Below are positions 21,183 through 29,544 of a stretch of DNA of 45,547 bases, piece by piece (positions within the stretch are counted from its first letter, which is position 1; each line of letters starts with the position of its first letter). The notes under the pieces were generated by a model, which did not search any database, was not told the DNA's origin, and was given only the letters and a program-made list of their open reading frames with translations. The DNA comes from Lachnospiraceae bacterium (GTDB lineage: Bacteria > Bacillota > Clostridia > Lachnospirales > Lachnospiraceae), in contig JAFVBO010000059.1 of the NCBI GenBank assembly GCA_017479935.1, forward strand, positions 1 to 45,547, read 5' to 3'. The position numbers were made by a program, and so were the translations under genes.

Positions 21183-24089
21183 ATGAACACACGATCCAAC
21201 CACGCACCTTTCAAAATCTGGGTTATCGTGACAGCAGCTGTCCTGGTACTCATGCTGGTGTTTAACCTGGCCTGTTTCGCGGTTATCCCGAAGGTCTTTG
21301 AGAATCTTTGGGGCACCGATGTCACCAGCGGCCGCGCGGCGGGCAATTTTACCCCGGACGAAGGCATCGCTGACAAGGCAGCCTCGAAAGCGAATGGCAA
21401 TGATGTGAACATTCAGATCTGCGAGGAAGGCTTCGTCCTATTAAAGAATGAGGACAACGTGCTGCCGCTTGCCACGTCCGCGTCCGATCCGAAAAAAGTC
21501 AGTGTTTTCGGGAAGAACTCGGTCAACCTTGTTTACGGAGGATCCGGTTCCGGCGCTGGTGACGTAAGCGGCGCGAAGACCATTTTCGATTCGCTGGAAG
21601 AGGCCGGATACACGTACAACACGGTTCTGAAGGAATTCTACGAAGGCAGCGCTTCCGGTTCCGGCCGGCCGGCGTCCCTGGCCATTGAGGCCGGTATTCC
21701 GTCTGGCTTTGCGACCGGCGAAACACCGGTGGCTTCCTATACGGACGCGGTGAAGGCGTCCTTCCCGGAGTATCCGGACCTGGCGCTGGTTGTCATCTCC
21801 CGCACGTGCGGAGAGGGAAACGACGTCCCGACTTCCATGAAGAACACCGAAGGCGCGTTCTCCGAGGATGACCATTACCTGGAGCTGGACAAGAACGAGC
21901 AGGAAATGCTGAAGATGGTGTGCGAGAACTTCAGCAAGGTTGTCGTGATCATCAATTCCAGCCAGACGTTCGAGCTGGGCTTTTTGGACAGCGTGGACGA
22001 CGGGGATGAGACGGTTCTTGAGTATGATTTCGCCTCCAAAATCCAGGGTTGCCTCTGGATTGGCGGCCCCGGCGCTGCGGGCATCATGGCGCTCGGCAGA
22101 ATTTTAAACGGCACAGTCAATCCCTCCGGCCGTACGGTGGATACCTATGCCAGGGATTTCACGGCTTCCCCTGCCTATGTGAACGTGGCGTTCACGGTGA
22201 ACGGAAATATATCGTCCGACACGTATTATTTCAATGAAAAAGCGCAGGATGCCTGGTACATGGACTATGAAGAAGGCATCTACATGGGATACCGTTACTA
22301 TGAAACCCGGGGATACACGGACGGGGAAGAGTGGTACAAAAACAACGTGGTATACCCCTTCGGGTACGGCCTTTCCTACACCACGTTTGCGTGGACGATC
22401 CAGAACAGGAATCAGGTGGACGGCGCGGAACTGAAGGAAGATACGGAGGTTTCCGTAAAGGTCGGTGTGGATAACACAGGTGCTTTTGCCGGTAAGGATG
22501 TGGTGGAACTTTACGTGAGGACACCGTACAAAGAGGGCGGCATTGAGAAGGCCGACAAGGTTCTTGCCGCGTTCGCGAAGACGGATCTTCTGGAAGCCGG
22601 TAAGAGCGGGGAAGTGGAGCTTGTCTTTAACGCCTACGACATCGCGTCCTACGATTCGGAAGGGATCGTGGTGCCCGGAGGCGGCTATGTGCTGGAGGCA
22701 GGCACCTATGAGTTCTTTGTCAGCAAAAACGCGCATGAAGCGGTGGAATCTTTTACCATGACCGTTCCTGAAAACATTCTGTTCCCGGAAGGCGAAACGG
22801 AAGGCAGTACGGTTTCCAACCGGTTTGAGGATCTTGACGACCAGTTGTCCGTGAAGCTTTCCAGAAGCGACTGGGAGGGAACCTGGCCGAACAAGAGAAC
22901 CCTTACGGAACGCGCGGTTTCACAGGAATTCATGGACCAGATCAACAGTCTGGAAACGAACAACCCGCTGACAGCCGACAGTGACGAAGTGAAGAACGCG
23001 GACACGGTGGTGGCTTCCAAGAAAGACAAGATGGCGATGCAGATCACGGAGCTGATTGGCGCGTCCTACAATGACGAAAGATGGGATGCGTTCCTGGAAG
23101 GCTTTACCGTCAACGCCATGCTGGAAATGATGAACATGGGTGCTTTCGGTACCGGCGCTGTGGATTATCTTGGCAAGCCCCGCACACTGGAAGCGGACGG
23201 CCCCGTCGGTTTCACGCAGTTCATGGGCGGATCGGACATTTATGAAACCGTGATGTATGCCAGCGAGTGTGTGGTGGCGTCTACCTGGAATATAGATCTG
23301 GCGTTGGCGGAAGGCGTTGCCATGGGTAACGAAGCCTTGATCGGCAACGGCAGCGATCCTTACTCCGGGTTGTACGCGCCGGGCCTTAACCTGCACCGGA
23401 CGCCGTTCGGAGGCAGAAACTACGAATATTACAGCGAGGATCCGCTGCTGTCCGGCTGCATGGGCGCTCAGATGATGAAAGGCCTCTGGAGCAAGGGCGT
23501 TTTCGCGTACATGAAACATTTTGTCGCCAACGAGAATGAAACCCACCGGAACGGGATTTGCTGCTGGCTGACGGAGCAGACGCTCCGCGAGCTGTATCTC
23601 AAGCCTTTTGAGGTCGCGATCAAGCGCAGTGGGGACAGCGTGCACGGCGTTATGAGTTCCTTCAACCGGATCGGGGTCAGGTGGACAGGCGGCGATTACC
23701 GTCTTTTAACCACCGTGCTCAGGGATGAATGGGGCTTTGAAGGCTGCGTCATCACCGACTTCGCGGGCGGCCGTTACATGAACAACAAACAGATGGCTTA
23801 CGCGGGCGGCGACCTGTATCTGAATAATGTTCCCTATGACAAGTGGACGGACAAGGAGAATCCGCTGGACATCTATGTCCTGAAAAACACGGTGAAAAAT
23901 TATCTGTACGTTCTTGTGAACAGCAACGCCATGAATGGACTTGGGGAAGGCGTGGAGCTGAAGACAGAGTTAGCCCCCTGGAAGAAGTTGGTGATCGGAG
24001 CGGATATCGCGCTCGCTGCGCTGCTTGCGATCTCGGGAATAGTCGTGTCGATCGGCAGGAAGAAAAAAGCGAAGGAGAATATCGCATAG
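21183..24089 (+). CDS. Membrane-anchored GH3 glycoside hydrolase, reversed domain order
   Basis: The 968-aa protein has a membrane segment near each end (about 11-35 and 936-957, then a Lys-rich tail). The catalytic body therefore faces outside and is held by both termini. The usual GH3 order is inverted: the alpha/beta sandwich (C-terminal domain) comes first (about 70-330), then a segment ending YPFGYGLSYTTF, a fibronectin III-like domain (NTGAFAGKDVVELYV), and last the TIM barrel (about 620-900) with K778-H779-F and the nucleophile D859 in VITDFAGG. Reversed order is known from some ruminal Firmicutes beta-glucosidases. It probably cleaves beta-linked glucose or xylose from oligosaccharides; the sugar is unproven. 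It is the first gene of a likely three-gene glycan operon. Confidence 0.85.
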   Translation: MNTRSNHAPFKIWVIVTAAVLVLMLVFNLACFAVIPKVFENLWGTDVTSGRAAGNFTPDEGIADKAASKANGNDVNIQICEEGFVLLKNEDNVLPLATSASDPKKVSVFGKNSVNLVYGGSGSGAGDVSGAKTIFDSLEEAGYTYNTVLKEFYEGSASGSGRPASLAIEAGIPSGFATGETPVASYTDAVKASFPEYPDLALVVISRTCGEGNDVPTSMKNTEGAFSEDDHYLELDKNEQEMLKMVCENFSKVVVIINSSQTFELGFLDSVDDGDETVLEYDFASKIQGCLWIGGPGAAGIMALGRILNGTVNPSGRTVDTYARDFTASPAYVNVAFTVNGNISSDTYYFNEKAQDAWYMDYEEGIYMGYRYYETRGYTDGEEWYKNNVVYPFGYGLSYTTFAWTIQNRNQVDGAELKEDTEVSVKVGVDNTGAFAGKDVVELYVRTPYKEGGIEKADKVLAAFAKTDLLEAGKSGEVELVFNAYDIASYDSEGIVVPGGGYVLEAGTYEFFVSKNAHEAVESFTMTVPENILFPEGETEGSTVSNRFEDLDDQLSVKLSRSDWEGTWPNKRTLTERAVSQEFMDQINSLETNNPLTADSDEVKNADTVVASKKDKMAMQITELIGASYNDERWDAFLEGFTVNAMLEMMNMGAFGTGAVDYLGKPRTLEADGPVGFTQFMGGSDIYETVMYASECVVASTWNIDLALAEGVAMGNEALIGNGSDPYSGLYAPGLNLHRTPFGGRNYEYYSEDPLLSGCMGAQMMKGLWSKGVFAYMKHFVANENETHRNGICCWLTEQTLRELYLKPFEVAIKRSGDSVHGVMSSFNRIGVRWTGGDYRLLTTVLRDEWGFEGCVITDFAGGRYMNNKQMAYAGGDLYLNNVPYDKWTDKENPLDIYVLKNTVKNYLYVLVNSNAMNGLGEGVELKTELAPWKKLVIGADIALAALLAISGIVVSIGRKKKAKENIA

Positions 24090-24116
24090 GTAAGCGTGCG
24101 AAATAAATAACCACTT

Positions 24117-24191
24117 GTAAGGTTACCATCGGAAGCGATATTTTGATTGCGATATATCGCATAAGACATCGCTTCCGGATGGCAACCTTAC
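24117..24191 (+). repeat. Large intergenic hairpin between the two GH3 genes
   Basis: Arms of about 23 nt (24117-24139 and 24168-24191) pair with one wobble and one bulge, and an inner 14-nt palindrome TGCGATATATCGCA tops the loop. There is no T-tract. It could stabilise or process the mRNA or set different expression of the two GH3 genes. Confidence 0.75.
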
Positions 24192-24262
24192 GCCCAATCT
24201 TTACAAATCTGAACCGGAAACGGTCGGAAATATAAAAAAAGGAAAGAGAGGAAACAAGGTTT

Positions 24263-27200
24263 ATGAAGAGAAGAAATCTGCTCCGTACCCTGCTTGGCGT
24301 CGTCCTGGCGTTAGCAATGGTGATGGGCTCCCTGACGGCATCCGCACAGATGTACGAGGGCGAAGGTATGTACTACTCTGATTACACCGACATGGCAACA
24401 CTGCAGGCGGATGCCGCGAAGCTTAGCGAGGAAATCGCGGCGGAAGGCATCGTCATGCTGAAGAACAACGGCACGCTCCCGCTTACCGGCAGCGAGTTTG
24501 TCAGCGTTTTCGGCGTGATGGCGGACGACATGATCGGCGTGGGGGAGAAGCTGACGATGGCGCTGTCGGATGCCGGGTTCTTTGTCAACCAGGCGCTGGC
24601 TGACTATTACGGCTCGATGGGCAGCTCCTCGGGTCAGTCGATGGGCGGTCCTTCCATGAACAGCAAGATCGGGAACGAACCCCTTCCAGAAGACTTTCCG
24701 TCCAACGTAAAGAGCTCCTTTGGCTATTACAGCGATCTGGCGGTGATTGTCATCGCCCGTGACGGCGGAGAAGGTTCCGACCTTCAGATGGTCACAAGCG
24801 AAGCGGAAGACAACTTGTATGGCGGCGAAGAGCAGGGCTGGGCCCACAAGGATCTTTTCAAGGATGAGAACGGCACCGAGTACAAGCATTATCTGCAGTT
24901 GACCGACTCTGAAGAAGCGGTTGTCAAGTTCGCGGAAAGCGTTTGCAACAAGGTGGTCGTGATCGTGAACACCTCGAACGTAGTCGAGATGGGGAACCTG
25001 CAGAATGACGAAGAGATAGACGGCATCTTCTGGATCGGCCGTACCGGCGACAAGGGCCTTGCTTCTCTGGCAAAGATCCTGAAGGGAGAAATCAACCCCT
25101 CCGGACGTACCGTTGACATCTGGACTGCGGATCACACGGCGGATCCCACCTGGATCAACTATGCTACCGGCCAGCAGGTTGACAATGTGGCGGAAGTGGA
25201 TCCGGACGGCGCTCAGTACTTCATCGAGCAGGACAGCTCTGGCAACAAGTATCGTTTCTATCAGAAGACGGAAGACGGCGCGTACATTGAGTACTCCCGC
25301 CGGGAACATGGCAACAGCTACAGCAGCGGCCCCGACATGTTCGAAGGCTATGGCTTTACCTATTATGAAGAGGGGATTTATCAGGGGTATCGCTATTATG
25401 AGACCGCGGCTTATGAAGCCGCTGCCGGCAACTATGACGGTTTTGTGTATGAAGATCAGGTTGTTTATCCGTTTGGCTATGGTCTGTCCTACACCACGTT
25501 CGAATGGGAGAACGTAACGCCTGCTGAGAATGTGGAAGACTGGTCCGGCAAGGGCGCCCTGGATCTTCAGGTGAAGGTTACGAACACCGGTGTCTTCGCC
25601 GGCAAAGACGTAGTGGAAGTTTACGCGCATGCTCCTTACATCAAGGGCGGCGTTGAGAAGTCGGATGTTGTGCTGGTAGGCTTTGCGAAGACGTCCCTTT
25701 TACGTCCGGGCCAGTCAGAAATCGTAAAGATTTCCGTCAATGTCCAGGATATCGCTTCCTTCGATGATGTGGACAAGAACGGCAACGGCAGCCAGACCTA
25801 CGAACTGGATGCCGGCAGCGGTTATGAGCTCCGCTTCCAGGCTGACTCCCACAATGTGAAAGCGGTTCAGGCGCTCTCTGACCTGGCGGAAGACGTGATC
25901 CTGAATATCGACGACTACTCCGGACTGGAAGTCAAAGCTCTGTTCTCCGGAGACGACGAGTACAACTCCCTTGGGTATGACCCGGCTACCGGCGACGACC
26001 TGATGGAAGAAGGCAAGTACGTGGAAATGACCCGCGCCGACTTCGCGGGAACCTTCCCGGATGTCCATACCATGGAAGAAATCAGCCGTTCCGATGAATG
26101 GTTCGCGTGGAGTATGGGCCGTGACCTGTATACCATCGAGACCGACTGGAGTTTCGCAAACGATCCTGTGAACGACATCTGGTCGCTTGAGCAGATGGGA
26201 TACGCGGAAGACGAAAGTGACGACGCCGTGGATCAGCAGCCTTGGGTGCAGAAAGCTTCCGATTTTGCGGAAGGCGGCATCTATGGCGACTGGACGCAGG
26301 CTGCTTCTGAAGAGGAACAGGATACCGCTTCCGAAAGCTGGATCATGCTGAAGGATATGCGCGGCGTTGACCTGTTCAGCGATGAAGTGATCGAAGACGG
26401 CAAATTTGCCGGGATGACCGGTAAGGAAGCCTGGAAGACCTTTATGAACGAGCTGACCTGGACCGACCTGGTCATCACCGTCAGCAACAACCAGCACCGC
26501 GCGATCGAGAGTATCGGTTCACTGGCTACGGAAGCAAATGACTCCCCGAAGAACCTGAGCTCTTCGTTTGACTGGGGCGATGTTTGCCACATCGCGGCAA
26601 CCTGGAACCTGGGTCTTGCTTACAAGCAGGGCGTGATCGTAGGCAATATTTCCATGCTGAAGAACACTGGTTGGTTTGGTCCCGCCATGGACGGCCACAG
26701 AAGCCCGTTCTCCGGACGTAACAATGAGTACTACGGGCAGGATGGTTACCAGGCCGGTATGATTGCGGCCGCTGTTGTCTCCGGCGCCCAGTCCAGAGGC
26801 TGCGCCTGCTTTATTAAGCACTTTGCCTTAAACGACCAGGAGACCAGCCGTGTGCGTCTGTCCTCCATCGTAACGGAGCAGGCAGCCCGTGAAATATACC
26901 TGAGACCTTTCCAGATCGCGCTGCAGGAAGGCAACGCGCAGAATGTGATGTGCTCCATGGGCAGCCTGGGCGACATCCTGATTGGTACAAACTACAATGC
27001 CATGACCCTGCTTCTGAAGGATGAGTGGGGCTACACCGGCGCTTCCGCGACCGATGCCTGGAACCCGCAGAAGGATACCTGGCCGATTGACCTGATGGTT
27101 CGTATTGGCATGGAAATGCCTCTTCAGGATGCGGACACGACCGGTGCCGGCGCTTCCGCCCCTGCTTATAATGAAGAAGCCAGCAAGTTTGAGGGAGGCG

Positions 27201-27988
27201 CAACCTACCTGCTTTCCGGTAAGTGGGATGCAGATCAGGGTACGGTTGTCCTGTCGAACGGTAAGACCAGCTACACGCAGTGGTACGCCGTGCGTAAGAG
27301 CGCGGAGCGTATTCTGTTCAACAGCGCGAACTCCAACTACATGGAGAACGGCTTTGACAAGAACGGCTATGAAGGCGGCGTGATTACCGGCAAGCAGGGC
27401 GAAGCGCTTCGTGCTTCTCTTGCGGCGAATGTCGATTCCGACGTGGTTACCTACACCGCAGAAGGTGCACTGCCTGACGGCCTGAGCCTGAACGCGAAGA
27501 CCGGTGAGCTGTCCGGTACACCGGCATCTTCCGGTATCTTTGATGTGCCTGTGAAGGTTGTGACTGCCGGCTGGCTGTCTTCTTCCACCGTGTTCACCAT
27601 TGAAATTGAATCCGCGTTTACATTGGATATCGTGGATGAGGACGGCAATGAATATGGTCCTGCGGAGCTGGAGGAAGGTAAGCTGGTGGACGGCTTTATT
27701 GAAACCGAACTGGTTGATCCGAGCGACTACATGGGTGAGCAGGATTCCATCCGGTACATGGTTAAGTCCGGAACTCTTCCGGCTGGCCTGGAACTGGATG
27801 AGGAAACGGGCGCTCTGTATGGAACCCCTGCCCAGGCGGGCATTTATGACGTGGTATTTAATTTGCGCGCGGAGAAGGTTACGAAGAGCCAGGGTTCCGG
27901 CGGTTCCGGCGGCGGATCTTCCACCAGTGTGACGTCGTATGATTTCCCTGTGACCTTCGTCGTAAGCGGCAAGGAGCAGGCGGAATAA
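24263..27988 (+). CDS. Secreted GH3 glycoside hydrolase, reversed domain order, two Ig-like domains
   Basis: The 1241-aa protein has a Sec signal peptide (MKRRN..., hydrophobic 9-24, cleavage likely after TASA near 28). Like its upstream neighbour it places the GH3 sandwich domain first, a YPFGYGLSYTTF segment and fibronectin III-like domain next (about 400-540), then the TIM barrel with K852-H853-F and the nucleophile D931 in SATDAWN. Two He_PIG-type immunoglobulin-like domains follow, around 1058-1100 (LPDGLSLNAKTGELSGTP) and 1160-1205 (LPAGLELDEETGALYGTP), and a Gly/Ser-rich linker near the end. There is no LPXTG motif or membrane anchor, so it is released or held non-covalently. RBS GGAAAGAGAGGA is good. 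The substrate is probably a beta-glucan or related oligosaccharide. Confidence 0.84.
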   Translation: MKRRNLLRTLLGVVLALAMVMGSLTASAQMYEGEGMYYSDYTDMATLQADAAKLSEEIAAEGIVMLKNNGTLPLTGSEFVSVFGVMADDMIGVGEKLTMALSDAGFFVNQALADYYGSMGSSSGQSMGGPSMNSKIGNEPLPEDFPSNVKSSFGYYSDLAVIVIARDGGEGSDLQMVTSEAEDNLYGGEEQGWAHKDLFKDENGTEYKHYLQLTDSEEAVVKFAESVCNKVVVIVNTSNVVEMGNLQNDEEIDGIFWIGRTGDKGLASLAKILKGEINPSGRTVDIWTADHTADPTWINYATGQQVDNVAEVDPDGAQYFIEQDSSGNKYRFYQKTEDGAYIEYSRREHGNSYSSGPDMFEGYGFTYYEEGIYQGYRYYETAAYEAAAGNYDGFVYEDQVVYPFGYGLSYTTFEWENVTPAENVEDWSGKGALDLQVKVTNTGVFAGKDVVEVYAHAPYIKGGVEKSDVVLVGFAKTSLLRPGQSEIVKISVNVQDIASFDDVDKNGNGSQTYELDAGSGYELRFQADSHNVKAVQALSDLAEDVILNIDDYSGLEVKALFSGDDEYNSLGYDPATGDDLMEEGKYVEMTRADFAGTFPDVHTMEEISRSDEWFAWSMGRDLYTIETDWSFANDPVNDIWSLEQMGYAEDESDDAVDQQPWVQKASDFAEGGIYGDWTQAASEEEQDTASESWIMLKDMRGVDLFSDEVIEDGKFAGMTGKEAWKTFMNELTWTDLVITVSNNQHRAIESIGSLATEANDSPKNLSSSFDWGDVCHIAATWNLGLAYKQGVIVGNISMLKNTGWFGPAMDGHRSPFSGRNNEYYGQDGYQAGMIAAAVVSGAQSRGCACFIKHFALNDQETSRVRLSSIVTEQAAREIYLRPFQIALQEGNAQNVMCSMGSLGDILIGTNYNAMTLLLKDEWGYTGASATDAWNPQKDTWPIDLMVRIGMEMPLQDADTTGAGASAPAYNEEASKFEGGATYLLSGKWDADQGTVVLSNGKTSYTQWYAVRKSAERILFNSANSNYMENGFDKNGYEGGVITGKQGEALRASLAANVDSDVVTYTAEGALPDGLSLNAKTGELSGTPASSGIFDVPVKVVTAGWLSSSTVFTIEIESAFTLDIVDEDGNEYGPAELEEGKLVDGFIETELVDPSDYMGEQDSIRYMVKSGTLPAGLELDEETGALYGTPAQAGIYDVVFNLRAEKVTKSQGSGGSGGGSSTSVTSYDFPVTFVVSGKEQAE

Positions 27989-28024
27989 CAGATATCAGGT
28001 GTCAACGATTCCCGATATGTATAG

Positions 28025-28052
28025 CCGGGGCAGCTTTTATGAGCTGCCCCGG
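28025..28052 (+). terminator. GC-rich hairpin between GH3 and the CBM lipoprotein gene
   Basis: An 11-bp perfect stem CCGGGGCAGCT/AGCTGCCCCGG (28025-28035 with 28042-28052) with a 6-nt loop. The T-tract is poor, so it may only reduce read-through into the next gene. Confidence 0.55.
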
Positions 28053-28092
28053 TTCCGTTGCCTTAAAAAATGGGATATGGAGGAGAAACAGA

Positions 28093-29475
28093 ATGTATAT
28101 GGACAAAAACAGAAGAAGCGGATTATTCGTCTGTGTGGCCGTGTTCCTTACGATCGCGATACTTTGCATGGCAGCTTGCGGCGGCACGACATCTTCCACC
28201 GATAACAATAAACCGGGCTCTACCCAGGACGAGAACAAACCCGGCGATGATCAGGATGCGCAAGACCAGGAAACCGTAACGGTTACGGTGGATTATAACT
28301 ATGAAGGCGCACAGGCGACAACGCTTACCGTGAAAGCCGGCGATGTGGCAGAAGAACCCGCAGCCCCGGAACGTGCGCACCATGCGTTTACTGGCTGGTT
28401 CTCGGATGCGGAGTGCACAAGCGCGTTTGACTTTGAGGAAGCCCTGTATGAGAACGCGGTCATTTATGCCGGCTGGAACCGCACGGAAGCGGTGGTTACG
28501 CTGAACGGCAATTATGACGGCGCACAGCCCACGGAAGCCGTGATAGCGCTTGGCGAAGCGTTCGCGCAGCCGTCAAGCCCGGTCCGCGACGGATTTATGT
28601 TCAAGGGCTGGTATAGGGATGCGGAAGGAACCGAAGTCTACGATTTTAACGAGGCTGTGGAAGAGGATCTGACCCTGTACGCGGCCTGGGAAGAAGAAAC
28701 CGGCGATACACTGCACCTGACCTATATGTGGAACTATGAAGGCGCTCCGGATGGCGGTGTGGCGAATGTTGCCAGTGTGAAGAAGAACGGAAAAGATACC
28801 GGTTTTAAAGCTGTCCGTGAGGGGTATACGCTGGCAGGCTGGTACACGGATCCGGAATGCACGCAGGCCTATGATTTTTCGAAGCGTGTGACCAAAAACG
28901 CGACGCTGTACGCCCGGTGGCTGTACAATTACCTGTTTGAGGCGGAATATGTAGATCTGACCGGTTTAAACGGCTCCGGTTACTCCGGCGGATACGGGGG
29001 AACCGGCCTGATTGAGAAAGACAGCTTGAACCTTGGCGCGTCCAACGATTTTTATGTCACGAATATGTACATGCCTAATCTGACGCTGACCTTTGTGATC
29101 CAGTCAGATAAAGCGGTTGACGACGCGGTCTTAAAGCTCCGGCTTGGCGCTGAATTCTTCAGCATGACGCTGACTGATGAGATGTACCTGGTGGAAGTCA
29201 ACGGGGAGAAAATCAGCTACAAGGATATCGAGCTTCTGAACGTTCCGAGCTATGAATCCGGACAGAAACTTCCGTTCAAGGATTTCACGCTTCAGAGCAA
29301 GGTTGCGCTGAAGGAAGGCGAAAACATCATTACCCTTAAAGTAAACAATGACATCAAGATGAACGACAGCGGTACGCTGTACGCAACGGCTCCCATGGTT
29401 GACTGTATCTATGTTTCCACCGACGCGGTACTGTCCTGGACGCCAAAGGAAGACAACCTGAACGGAAGGAGATAA
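28093..29475 (+). CDS. Lipoprotein with three InlB-like repeats and CBM6/35-like domain
   Basis: The 460-aa protein starts at 28093 behind GGAGGAG. A lipoprotein signal ends in MAAC with C29, followed by an Asn/Asp/Pro-rich linker. Three Listeria-Bacteroides (PF09479-type) repeats follow, each ending in a GWF/GWY...LYA.W pattern (about 60-130, 132-202 and 208-278). The C-terminal part (about 280-445) opens with LFEAEYVDLTGLNGSGYSGGYGGTG, the characteristic start of CBM6/CBM35-type beta-sandwiches that bind sugars. It has no recognisable hydrolase domain. Being third behind two GH3 genes, it probably displays a glycan-binding module at the cell surface. The sugar bound is unknown. InlB-like repeats link it in style to the two SGNH lipoproteins. 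Confidence 0.8.
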   Translation: MYMDKNRRSGLFVCVAVFLTIAILCMAACGGTTSSTDNNKPGSTQDENKPGDDQDAQDQETVTVTVDYNYEGAQATTLTVKAGDVAEEPAAPERAHHAFTGWFSDAECTSAFDFEEALYENAVIYAGWNRTEAVVTLNGNYDGAQPTEAVIALGEAFAQPSSPVRDGFMFKGWYRDAEGTEVYDFNEAVEEDLTLYAAWEEETGDTLHLTYMWNYEGAPDGGVANVASVKKNGKDTGFKAVREGYTLAGWYTDPECTQAYDFSKRVTKNATLYARWLYNYLFEAEYVDLTGLNGSGYSGGYGGTGLIEKDSLNLGASNDFYVTNMYMPNLTLTFVIQSDKAVDDAVLKLRLGAEFFSMTLTDEMYLVEVNGEKISYKDIELLNVPSYESGQKLPFKDFTLQSKVALKEGENIITLKVNNDIKMNDSGTLYATAPMVDCIYVSTDAVLSWTPKEDNLNGRR

Positions 29476-29508
29476 GGAACAGTTCCTAATAAACGCTTCG
29501 CCGGAAAT

Positions 29509-29544
29509 ACAGATCCCGGATCACGTGCCGTATCCGGGATCTGT
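29509..29544. terminator. Convergent terminator overlapping a stop codon
   Basis: A perfect 13-bp stem ACAGATCCCGGAT (29509-29521) with 29532-29544. It lies between the CBM lipoprotein gene and the convergent SGNH lipoprotein gene and includes the last codons of the latter. T-tracts are weak on both sides. Confidence 0.6.

Noticed and set aside
24311-25630. 439-codon minus-strand open frame across the second GH3 gene
   Set aside because: Shadow of the GH3 reading frame; no recognisable domain or ribosome site.
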